A DNA stretch of 7,449 bases from Acidobacteriota bacterium (lineage in GTDB: Bacteria; Acidobacteriota; Terriglobia; Terriglobales; Acidobacteriaceae): NCBI GenBank assembly GCA_021798655.1, contig JAJZFE010000077.1:1-7449 (forward strand), in the 5' to 3' direction. Below the pieces are notes generated by a model. The model had not been told where the DNA came from, did not search any database, and worked only from the letters and a program-made list of their open reading frames with translations. The translations under genes and the position numbers were made by a program. Each line of letters opens with the position of its first letter. The first letter of the stretch is position 1. Shown here piece by piece: positions 1-5,251 of this stretch.

Positions 1-13
1 ATATTTTGCCCGT

Positions 14-77
14 AAGATCTCTGCAATCAATATTTTGCAGCCACTACACCGCGTAACTCGTTGATTCCAGAGATCAA
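14..77. repeat. Imperfect inverted repeat, two operator-like arms
   Basis: The left arm GATCTCTGCAATCAA (16-30) and right arm TTGATTCCAGAGATC (61-75) are reverse complements except for one base (14 of 15), separated by 30 bp. The right arm, extended to 61-77, is itself a dyad: TTGAT, 7 bp, ATCAA. The left arm (14-30) is a degraded copy of that dyad, with AAGAT in place of TTGAT. This could be a pair of protein-binding sites for a gene to the left of the window, a long-stem hairpin at the 3' end of the HpnI-like transcript, or a relic of a mobile element. The repeat is seen directly; its function is unknown. Confidence 0.5.
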
Positions 78-89
78 GCAAAAACAGCA

Positions 90-104
90 GGGGGGGAGGG
101 GGGG
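90..104 (+). other. G-quadruplex motif
   Basis: Seven G, one A and seven G can be parsed as four G3 runs with three single-base loops, which satisfies the usual G3N1-7 quadruplex rule with the shortest possible loops. It starts 6 bp beyond the stop codon of the minus-strand glycosyltransferase gene. The plus strand is the template for that gene, so a folded quadruplex could stall RNA polymerase. The matching transcript would be C-rich and G-poor, as in Rho loading sites. The motif is seen directly; a termination role is inference. Confidence 0.5.
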
Positions 105-109
105 TGCCC

Positions 110-1291
110 CTACTCCGGAGCCTCCACGCGCCCGCCTTCTTTCAGCTTGTACACCTTGCCGCGATAGTAGAAGTTCTCGCCGCCATAGCTGCCCAGCCAC
201 AGGATGCTGCCCAGCAGGTCGCGCAGCGGATAGACGATCGTGTTGAACGCGATGTCCGGGTCGCCGAGCACGCCCAGGATCGCCGTCGCCTGCAACCAGC
301 GGTTCACCACCATCGCCATCAGCCACCACACTCCCAGCACCGCATGGCCGCTCAGCACGCTCCACAACAGGCCCATCAGCCCGAACGGCATCGCAAACGT
401 CAGCCCCGTGCCAAAGTGTCCCCACGGCCGCGAACGCCGCGTGCTCTGCATCCACCGCAGCTGGTTCCGAAAGCTCAGCCAGAACGCCGAGTCCTGCACC
501 ATCAGCCGGATGATGTACGTCGCCATCCGCACGCCCCTGCCCTGCGCCGCCAGCCGGTTGCCCAGCACGAAGTCGTCCGCGTAGAACTGCCCCAGCACGT
601 CGAAGCCGCCCACATCCTGGAAGCTCTTCCGCGGCAGAGCCATCGTCGCACCCAGCGCAAACTTCGTGCCCTCGATCATGTCCGCCACCAGCACGCCGCT
701 GGTCATCTCCACGCTCTTGCCCACCGCATCCAGCTTCGACGAGAACCCCGAACCCCGGTGCGCCGTACCCAGGTACACGCAGCTCACCAGCGCCATCTTC
801 GGATCCTTCAGCGTCTGCACCATCCGCAGCAGGTAGTCCTTCTCCACCCGCACGTCCGCGTCGCTGGTGATAAACGTGTCATACTTCGCCACCGAGTCCA
901 GCTTCGCCAGCGAGTACACCTTTGCATTATGAAACTTCGGCATCGGCTCGCCGCACGTCACATACTTCGCCGCCACATGCGGATACCGCTGTCCCACACG
1001 CTCGGCCAGCTGCAGCCCTTCGTCCGTCGCATGACGCGCGCAGAACAACAGCTCGAACTCCGGATACTCCTGCTCGAAGAACGTCTCCAGGTTGCGCTCC
1101 ATGCCGTCTTCGGTGCCGTGCAGCGGCTTCAGCACGCTCAACGGCGGCAGGTAATCAGCAACCTCGCTCTGCTCCCGCCGCTTCCGCAGCCCAAACCGCA
1201 GCGCCGCCGCCATCACCATCGCACAGTAGATCGTCGACGTGACCGAACCCAGCAGCGCCAGCCAGAACAGGATATGTAGCAGAACTCTCAT
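110..1291 (-). CDS. hpnI: HpnI-like / ceramide glucosyltransferase-type glycosyltransferase (GT21-like)
   Basis: This is a membrane glycosyltransferase of 393 aa. It resembles HpnI, which adds an N-acetylglucosamine unit to bacteriohopanetetrol, and the related ceramide glucosyltransferases. An N-terminal membrane segment (about residues 3-30) is followed by a GT-A domain opening with PPLSVLKPLHG (about 49-59). The metal/nucleotide-binding SDAD is at 143-146, the acidic ADD at 238-240 and RNQLRW at 275-280. The last is the family's (Q/R)xxRW site, although the first position here is N276. Two or three further hydrophobic segments (about 295-345) and an amphipathic C-terminus (about 350-375) match the family layout. 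A TTG at 1303 is in frame, but ATG at 1291 is preferred because it directly precedes the membrane segment and overlaps the stop of a short upstream ORF (ATGA). The gene lies 78 bp downstream of hspR and may be cotranscribed with it. The substrate, hopanoid or sphingolipid, cannot be fixed from sequence alone. Confidence 0.8.
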   Translation of the reverse strand: MRVLLHILFWLALLGSVTSTIYCAMVMAAALRFGLRKRREQSEVADYLPPLSVLKPLHGTEDGMERNLETFFEQEYPEFELLFCARHATDEGLQLAERVGQRYPHVAAKYVTCGEPMPKFHNAKVYSLAKLDSVAKYDTFITSDADVRVEKDYLLRMVQTLKDPKMALVSCVYLGTAHRGSGFSSKLDAVGKSVEMTSGVLVADMIEGTKFALGATMALPRKSFQDVGGFDVLGQFYADDFVLGNRLAAQGRGVRMATYIIRLMVQDSAFWLSFRNQLRWMQSTRRSRPWGHFGTGLTFAMPFGLMGLLWSVLSGHAVLGVWWLMAMVVNRWLQATAILGVLGDPDIAFNTIVYPLRDLLGSILWLGSYGGENFYYRGKVYKLKEGGRVEAPE

Positions 1292-1332
1292 CGCACCACG
1301 CAACTCAAACGCAACTCAGATAGATCGGCCAT
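1288..1332 (-). CDS. Possible 14-aa leader ORF coupled to the HpnI-like gene
   Basis: A 14-codon ORF encoding MADLSELRLSCVVR lies in the gap between hspR and the glycosyltransferase gene. A perfect AGGAGG (1345-1350 on the complement) stands 12 nt upstream of its ATG, somewhat far but usable. Its TGA overlaps the ATG of the glycosyltransferase gene as ATGA, the classic arrangement for translational reinitiation. The glycosyltransferase gene itself has no good Shine-Dalgarno sequence at its ATG, which makes the coupling more plausible. There is no run of one amino acid to suggest classic attenuation. The ORF is short enough to occur by chance. Confidence 0.4.
   Translation of the reverse strand: MADLSELRLSCVVR
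1298..1318. repeat. Direct repeat, two copies with an 11-bp period
   Basis: ACGCAACTCA occurs at 1298-1307 and again at 1309-1318, a spacing of one helical turn. On the minus strand this reads TGAGTTGCGT twice, just upstream of the glycosyltransferase start. One copy contains TTGAGT, close to half of the HspR operator HAIR (CTTGAGT-N7-ACTCAAG), but no opposing half-site follows. It could be a tandem regulator site or a duplication within the leader ORF. Confidence 0.35.
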
Positions 1333-1369
1333 GTCGCAGCCTGACCTCCTAAGTTTACGCGACGCGACG

Positions 1370-1756
1370 CTACTCTTTCTCGCGCGGCATCTTTACAGGC
1401 CGCCGAAACGGTACCAGACCGGGCTGCGGAGCCTGCTGCTGCATCCGCGTCAGCATCTCCGTCCGCACGTAATCCACAAACCCCTGCATCTGGCGGTTCA
1501 TCTCCTCCATCCGCTCGCGCATCTGCAGCACGATCGCAATGCCCGCCATGTTCACGCCCAGGTCGCGCGCCAGGTTCAGGATGAACTCCAGACGCTCCAG
1601 GTCCTCATCCGTGTACAGCCGCGTGTTGCCGTCCGACCGCGACGGACGCAGCAGTCCCTCGCGCTCATACAGCCGCAGCGTCTGCGGATGAATCTGGTAC
1701 ATCTCCGCTACCGCAGAGATCATGTACGCGCCTTTGCTCTTCCGCTTCGTCGCCAT
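1370..1756 (-). CDS. hspR: HspR, MerR-family heat-shock repressor
   Basis: This 128-aa DNA-binding protein of the MerR family represses chaperone genes in other bacteria, classically the dnaK operon, with DnaK as co-repressor. The winged helix-turn-helix occupies about residues 12-58. It contains HPQTLRLYEREGLLRP (23-38), the HspR signature, and NTRLYTDEDLERL (44-56). LGVNMAGI (67-74) is the second HspR hallmark and leads into a dimerisation coiled coil (about 74-108). The C-terminus is basic and proline-containing (110-128), with no cysteines of the metal-sensing MerR type. AAGGA (1762-1766 on the complement) precedes the ATG at suitable spacing. The gene lies in the same locus and orientation as dnaK and dnaJ, which fits a chaperone repressor, but it is separated from dnaJ by a TA pair and an opposing gene. 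I found no full HAIR operator (CTTGAGT-N7-ACTCAAG) in the window. Confidence 0.9.
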   Translation of the reverse strand: MATKRKSKGAYMISAVAEMYQIHPQTLRLYEREGLLRPSRSDGNTRLYTDEDLERLEFILNLARDLGVNMAGIAIVLQMRERMEEMNRQMQGFVDYVRTEMLTRMQQQAPQPGLVPFRRPVKMPREKE

Positions 1757-1887
1757 CGCCGTCCTTCAACCTGCCAGCAGCATACCGCGTTCTCGCCCGC
1801 GCGTGCAGCCGCAATCTGCCGCACGCACCGTTTACGGCATCAACGCAGCCCGCGCCGCACAGTGTACCCTCGAACTCGACAGCTACC
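1757..1887. promoter_or_regulatory. Divergent intergenic region between hspR and the SDR gene
   Basis: This 131-bp region must hold the start signals of both divergent genes. On the minus strand TATGCT (complement of 1779-1784) is a plausible -10 for hspR about 23 bp before its ATG, but no good -35 stands at the right spacing. The palindrome CCGT-TT-ACGG (1828-1837) lies near the middle, inside a wider TGCCG/CGGCA inverted pair (1817-1821 and 1835-1839). It is a candidate operator. The plus-strand gene has neither a convincing promoter nor a strong ribosome binding site. No HAIR consensus is visible. Confidence 0.35.
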
Positions 1888-2853
1888 ATGCACAACGCCA
1901 TCGACTGGATCGAACTCGTCGCCTTCATCCTCGCCCTGCTCGCGCTCTCGCTCGCCATCACGCGCACGCTCGGCACCGTGCGCCTTCCCGCCGGAGCCGT
2001 CGTCGTCGTCACCGGCGGCTCGCGCGGACTCGGCCTCGCCATCGCCTCGCGCTTTGCCCGCTCGGTCCGCGTTCGCCTCGTCCTCGTCTCGCGCCACATG
2101 GACGAGCTCGAACAGGCCAAAGCCTCACTGCTCGCCCAGCATCCGCACCTGCAGCCCGACGACCTCCACCTCATCGCCGCCGACCTCGCCCAGCCCGCCG
2201 AGTGTCAGCGCCTCATCGCCGCATCGCTCGCCCGCTTCGGCCGCATCGACGTCCTGGTCAACAACGCCGCCATCATCCAGATCGGCCCCGCCGAGCTGAT
2301 GCCCGCCGCGGCCTTCGAGCAGGCCATGCAGGTCAACTTCTTCGCTGCCTTCCACACCACATGGGCCGCGCTGCCGCACCTGCTCCAGCAGCAGCCGCTG
2401 GTCGGCACTCGTCGCGCTGCGGTGGTCAACATCGCCAGCATCGGCGGCAAACTCGCCGTCCCGCACATGCTGCCCTACACCGCCGCCAAGTTCGCCCTGG
2501 TCGGCTTCTCCGAGGGCCTGCACGCGGAGCTGCACCCATCGGATGTCCTCGTCACCACCGTCTGCCCCGGCCTCATGCGTACCGGCGGCGAGGCTCATGC
2601 ACACTTCATCGGAGACATCGAAGCCGAGCGCAAGTGGTTCAACTTCGCCGCCACCAAGCCGCTCATCACCACCACCGCGACGCACGCTGCCAACGCGATC
2701 GTCCACGCCGTCGAACGCAACCGCGCCGAGATCACCATCACCCCGCAGGCATGGCTCGCAGCCCGCATCGCCGGCCTCATGCCCGAAACCCTGCAGTTCC
2801 TGAACGCGATGACCACTCGCTTCATCCTGCCAAAACCACCGCCAAAACGCTGA
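1888..2853 (+). CDS. Membrane-anchored short-chain dehydrogenase/reductase (SDR)
   Basis: This is an NAD(P)(H)-dependent oxidoreductase of the classical SDR family, 321 aa. A hydrophobic N-terminal helix (about residues 8-26) should anchor it in the membrane. The Rossmann fold then carries the cofactor glycine motif TGGSRGLG (42-49), the structural NNAA (125-128) and N150. The catalytic set is S184, Y197 and K201 (YTAAK), followed by PGLMRT (227-232). All active-site residues are present, so the enzyme should be functional. A basic residue (R47) inside the glycine motif and VSRH (67-70) after the second strand suggest NADPH preference (inference). The substrate is unknown. The N-terminal anchor recalls lipid-acting SDRs such as 3-ketosphinganine reductases, which is notable two genes from a lipid glycosyltransferase, but this is not proof. 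It is the only plus-strand gene; its stop is 3 bp from the stop of the opposing antitoxin gene, with no terminator hairpin between them. Confidence 0.85.
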   Translation: MHNAIDWIELVAFILALLALSLAITRTLGTVRLPAGAVVVVTGGSRGLGLAIASRFARSVRVRLVLVSRHMDELEQAKASLLAQHPHLQPDDLHLIAADLAQPAECQRLIAASLARFGRIDVLVNNAAIIQIGPAELMPAAAFEQAMQVNFFAAFHTTWAALPHLLQQQPLVGTRRAAVVNIASIGGKLAVPHMLPYTAAKFALVGFSEGLHAELHPSDVLVTTVCPGLMRTGGEAHAHFIGDIEAERKWFNFAATKPLITTTATHAANAIVHAVERNRAEITITPQAWLAARIAGLMPETLQFLNAMTTRFILPKPPPKR

Positions 2854-2856
2854 CGG

Positions 2857-3078
2857 TCAACCCACCTTCTTCAACACGCGTTGTTCATCCGACGGTGTCC
2901 TCATAACGCGACGCAGTGCTGCGTTGACAGAATCAGAATCTGGAAACGACTCCCAAACATCGCTCTCCAGTGTGACGACATGAACCTTTCCCGCCAGCTT
3001 CGCATAGGGCGCGCGTTCACTCTTTGAAAAGTCATATTCTTCTTCCATCTCATCGTCGTTCATCTCTGGCCTCGTCAT
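2857..3078 (-). CDS. Antitoxin partner of BrnT (ribbon-helix-helix-like)
   Basis: This 73-aa protein is encoded directly after and overlapping the BrnT toxin gene. The stretch EEYDFSKSERAPYAK is typical of small antitoxins paired with BrnT-like toxins. It is followed by a short strand (VHVVTL) and a helical segment (SDSVNAALRRVM) consistent with a ribbon-helix-helix DNA-binding fold. It should bind and neutralise the toxin and autorepress the pair (family inference). Start choice: a GTG at 3093 and ATGs at 3063 and 3048 are in frame. AGAGGAG stands 5 nt before the ATG at 3078, so that start is preferred, giving a 29-bp overlap with the toxin gene. It is not a standard BrnA sequence, so no symbol is given. 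Confidence 0.7.
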   Translation of the reverse strand: MTRPEMNDDEMEEEYDFSKSERAPYAKLAGKVHVVTLESDVWESFPDSDSVNAALRRVMRTPSDEQRVLKKVG

Positions 3079-3361
3079 AGCGTCTCCTCTCACTCAGTTT
3101 CGCTGGCCTTGCGCTGATGATCCGCAAACTCGAACCTCGCGCTGTGTGCGCCACTACCAGTATTCTGTGCCGAACGGATTCAGCAAGCAACAGGAAACGC
3201 TCTTCCATCTCCGAGTGCTTTGCATCCCGAATCCTCTCGCCATTCGGATCGATAAATGCCGTCGAAGCCTCCTCGAAACTCACTCCATGCTTCACAGCAT
3301 TGGACAACGCCTTGGCATCGTCCCACTCGAATTGAAGACTACCCAGCCGAAACTCAGTCAT
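3050..3361 (-). CDS. brnT: BrnT-family ribonuclease toxin
   Basis: This 103-aa toxin is of the BrnT type (RelE-like fold, an RNA-cleaving translation inhibitor in Brucella). The N-terminal FEWDDAKALSNAVKHGVSFEEA region (about 11-32) and the C-terminal RIISARPAKLSERRRY (about 80-95) are the two family hallmarks. Conserved basic residues (K18, K24, H25, R80, R85, R92-R94) are present, so the toxin looks intact. The start codon lies 3 bp beyond the stop of dnaJ, with only a weak purine-rich site (GGCGGGA) upstream, so translation may depend on coupling to dnaJ. The antitoxin gene overlaps its 3' end, the normal toxin-first order for brnTA. No promoter space exists unless it lies within dnaJ. Confidence 0.85.
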   Translation of the reverse strand: MTEFRLGSLQFEWDDAKALSNAVKHGVSFEEASTAFIDPNGERIRDAKHSEMEERFLLLAESVRHRILVVAHTARGSSLRIISARPAKLSERRRYDEARDERR

Positions 3362-3364
3362 CGC

Positions 3365-4606
3365 TCATAGTCCCGCCAGAATCTCCGCCCGCGGATCTTC
3401 CGGGTTCAGCTTCTGCAGCTCGCGCAGTATCTCCTTCGATCGCTCGTCCTGAACCTTTGGCACCACGATCTTCACCTCGACAATCTGGTCGCCGCGATGG
3501 CCTTCGTTCGTCGCGCTGCTCACGCCCTTCTCGCGCATCCGCAGCTTCTGTCCTGTCTGCGTTCCCGGCGGAATCTTCAGCTGCGACTGCCCCATCTGCG
3601 CGCCCACACCATCGATCGTCGGCACATCGATCTTCGCTCCCAGCGCGGCTTCCATCACCGTCACTGGAACGGTCACGTGCAGGTCATCGCCCACGCGCTT
3701 GAACAGCTTGTGCTGACCGACCGCAATGATCAGGTACAGATCGCCCGACGGCGCGCCTTCGGTACCAGCGTTGCCCTTGCCTGCCAGCCGAATCCGCTGT
3801 CCATCGCGTGTTCCTGCCTTGATGCGGAACTCCAGCGGCTCGCGACGCGTCACCACGCCTGCACCATCGCATGTGCGACACGCGTTCTGCACCTTGCCGC
3901 TGCCGCCGCAGCGCGGACACTGGATGTTGAACTTCATCCGCCCGCCCATCTGCGTCACCTGGCCTTCGCCGTTGCACTCCGGACAGGTCATCGCGCCGCC
4001 CGTCACCGCACGGCCCTTGCACGTCGGACACTGCTCCTGCCGCTGAATCTCCAGCCGCGTCACGCCGCCGCGCACCGCGGTCCAGAAGTCGATCTCCACC
4101 TTGTACTCAAGATCGGTCCCCGGCTGCGGCCCGCGCGCCTGCCGCCCGCCACCGTTGAACATCCCGGTAAACACATCCTTGAAGCTCGACCCAAAACCGT
4201 CGCTCTCCCGGGCACCGCGCCCGCCGCCCTGGAAGCCCGAAAAGTCGAACCCGCCGAAGTCGAACGGCACACCCTGACCGCGCGCGCCGCCACTCGCAGC
4301 ACCACCGCCAAAGCCCGAAGCTCCCGGCTGACCACCGCCGCGCGCATACGCCTCCGCAGCCGCCGCATCGATGTTGTCCGAGTAGAACCCGACCTGATCG
4401 AAGATCTTTCGCTTCTTCTCGTCGCTCAACACGTCATTGGCCTCGGAGATCTCCTTGAACTTCTCCTCGGCCTTCTTGTCACCCGGGTTCACATCCGGGT
4501 GATACTTACGCGCCAGCTTGCGAAACGCCTTGCGAATCTCATCCGCTGTCGCCGTCTTCTTCACGCCAAGCGTGCCGTAGTAGTCCTTCTTGTCCGTCGC
4601 TGCCAT
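3365..4606 (-). CDS. dnaJ: Chaperone DnaJ (Hsp40, type I)
   Basis: This is the co-chaperone that binds unfolded proteins, hands them to DnaK and stimulates its ATPase; 413 aa, somewhat longer than the usual ~375. The J-domain (residues 8-74) carries HPD at 36-38. A glycine/phenylalanine-rich linker spans about 89-163 and is longer than usual. Four CxxCxGxG zinc repeats begin at C193, C208, C230 and C243; the first reads CPTCKGRA, losing its final glycine, but all eight cysteines are kept. The C-terminal substrate-binding domains follow (about 253-385). A TTG at 4612 is in frame, but ATG at 4606 is preferred: AGGGTGG stands 7 nt upstream and the protein then starts [10 protein letters not shown]. 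The start is 2 bp after the higA stop and the stop is 3 bp before the brnT start. This implies one transcript with both TA modules. Confidence 0.95.
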   Translation of the reverse strand: MAATDKKDYYGTLGVKKTATADEIRKAFRKLARKYHPDVNPGDKKAEEKFKEISEANDVLSDEKKRKIFDQVGFYSDNIDAAAAEAYARGGGQPGASGFGGGAASGGARGQGVPFDFGGFDFSGFQGGGRGARESDGFGSSFKDVFTGMFNGGGRQARGPQPGTDLEYKVEIDFWTAVRGGVTRLEIQRQEQCPTCKGRAVTGGAMTCPECNGEGQVTQMGGRMKFNIQCPRCGGSGKVQNACRTCDGAGVVTRREPLEFRIKAGTRDGQRIRLAGKGNAGTEGAPSGDLYLIIAVGQHKLFKRVGDDLHVTVPVTVMEAALGAKIDVPTIDGVGAQMGQSQLKIPPGTQTGQKLRMREKGVSSATNEGHRGDQIVEVKIVVPKVQDERSKEILRELQKLNPEDPRAEILAGL

Positions 4607-4608
4607 CG

Positions 4609-4920
4609 TCAAGCCACCCTGCGTTCTACCTGCTTCTCGATCATCGCTCCAAACTCCATCACCACTTGCGCCAGCTCATAGGCCTTTTGCATATTGATCC
4701 AATACTCCGCTGACGTTCCAAAGTAGCGGGCCAGACGCAGAGCCGTGTCCGCGCTGATCCCGCGCCGTCCGTTCACGATCTCTGAAACGCGCGTCACTGG
4801 CACACGCAGCGCCAGAGCCAACGCATTCGCTGACATCCCCAACGGCTGCAAATAGTCCTCACGCAAGAACTCGCCCGGATGGATCGCAACCAGCCGCTCA
4901 CTCTTTTTACGAATCGCCAT
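4609..4920 (-). CDS. higA: HigA-family antitoxin (XRE helix-turn-helix)
   Basis: This 103-aa antitoxin should bind HigB and repress its own promoter. It contains [19 protein letters not shown] (14-32), the HigA signature, and the Cro/C1-type helix-turn-helix (about 28-52, with [15 protein letters not shown]). [20 protein letters not shown] (59-78) follows, as in canonical HigA. A tail of about 23 residues rich in hydrophobic and charged side chains ends the protein. A strong GAGGAGGAG site stands a few bases upstream of the ATG, much better than the toxin's own site, as expected when the antitoxin must be made in excess. The gene lies 12 bp after higB and 2 bp before dnaJ. Confidence 0.92.
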   Translation of the reverse strand: MAIRKKSERLVAIHPGEFLREDYLQPLGMSANALALALRVPVTRVSEIVNGRRGISADTALRLARYFGTSAEYWINMQKAYELAQVVMEFGAMIEKQVERRVA

Positions 4921-4932
4921 CGTAGCTCCTCC

Positions 4933-5211
4933 TCAATGGTTGTCAACGATCTCGACGTCATACGCACTGTCGTCGGCCCATCGAAAACACACTCTGTACT
5001 GGTCATTGATACGCAAACTGTACTGCCCCGCCCGGTCGCCCTTCAGTTTTTCCAGCCGGTTGCCGGGCGGATTCCTGAGGTCATCAAGCCTGATCGCAAA
5101 GTCCAGATCGCCGAGACGCCGTGCTGCCACTCGCGCCATGCTTCCAAAACGCCGGCTCTTGCCCGTCGTGTAAACCTTCCGAGTCTCTTCGTCTGCAAAG
5201 GTAACGATCAC
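4933..5211 (-). CDS. higB: HigB-family toxin (RelE/ParE-like mRNA interferase)
   Basis: This 92-aa toxin is of the HigB/RelE superfamily, which cleaves mRNA on the ribosome. RKVYTTGKSRR (11-21) and the long LRNPPGNRLEKLKGDRAGQY segment (45-64) are typical. The segment SLRINDQYRVCFRW (65-78) contains the usual catalytic/RNA-contact basics R67, R73 and R77 with Y72. The start is a GTG at 5211 with only a weak ribosome site; the ATG two bases upstream hits an immediate stop. Weak initiation suits a toxin encoded first. The gene begins 40 bp after the DNA glycosylase gene and so may have its own promoter in that gap. It looks full length and intact. Confidence 0.92.
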   Translation of the reverse strand: MIVTFADEETRKVYTTGKSRRFGSMARVAARRLGDLDFAIRLDDLRNPPGNRLEKLKGDRAGQYSLRINDQYRVCFRWADDSAYDVEIVDNH

Positions 5212-5220
5212 ATCGTCCAG

Positions 5221-5243
5221 CGTAACACGCCAAACGTTATACG
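5221..5243 (-). promoter_or_regulatory. Candidate higBA operator/promoter
   Basis: In the gap before higB, the minus strand reads CGTATAAC, 7 bp, GTGTTACG. This is an inverted repeat with 6 of 8 matching positions and it overlaps the best -10-like hexamer, TATAAC. HigA normally binds a palindrome over its own promoter, so this is the natural place for one. No -35 hexamer is visible at 16-18 bp. Low confidence on sequence alone. Confidence 0.3.
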
Positions 5244-5251
5244 TCGTCCAT

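Larger units (their letters stand above)
1..109. other. Gene-free left end, downstream of the HpnI-like gene
   Basis: No credible coding region lies in this stretch. It is richer in A and T than the rest of the window at positions 1-60. It holds a long imperfect inverted repeat (14-77) and a purine tract with two runs of seven G (90-104), both listed separately. The 9-mer ATATTTTGC occurs twice in direct orientation (1-9 and 30-38). On the minus strand, the sequence after the stop codon at 110-112 is C-rich and followed by a run of five T (80-84 on the complement), so transcription of the upstream gene could end here. There is no classic GC hairpin followed by a T-run. Confidence 0.6.

Noticed and set aside
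104..1279. Long open frame (391 codons) on the plus strand opposite the glycosyltransferase gene
   Set aside because: Its translation is arginine/histidine/glutamine-rich with no domain, as expected from the antisense of a GC-rich gene. The minus strand carries clear GT motifs.
1722..2906. 394-codon plus-strand frame overlapping the SDR gene
   Set aside because: It is arginine/proline-rich, low-complexity shadow sequence. The SDR frame has all family motifs.
3209..3220. GAGTGCTT, resembling half of a CIRCE element (HrcA site)
   Set aside because: It lies inside brnT, with no matching TTAGCACTC arm nearby.
4104..4111. ACTCAAG half-site resembling the HspR operator HAIR
   Set aside because: It lies inside the dnaJ coding sequence and has no CTTGAGT at the required 7-bp spacing.
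3497..4681. 394-codon plus-strand frame opposite dnaJ
   Set aside because: Antisense shadow of dnaJ. The minus strand shows HPD and four zinc repeats.
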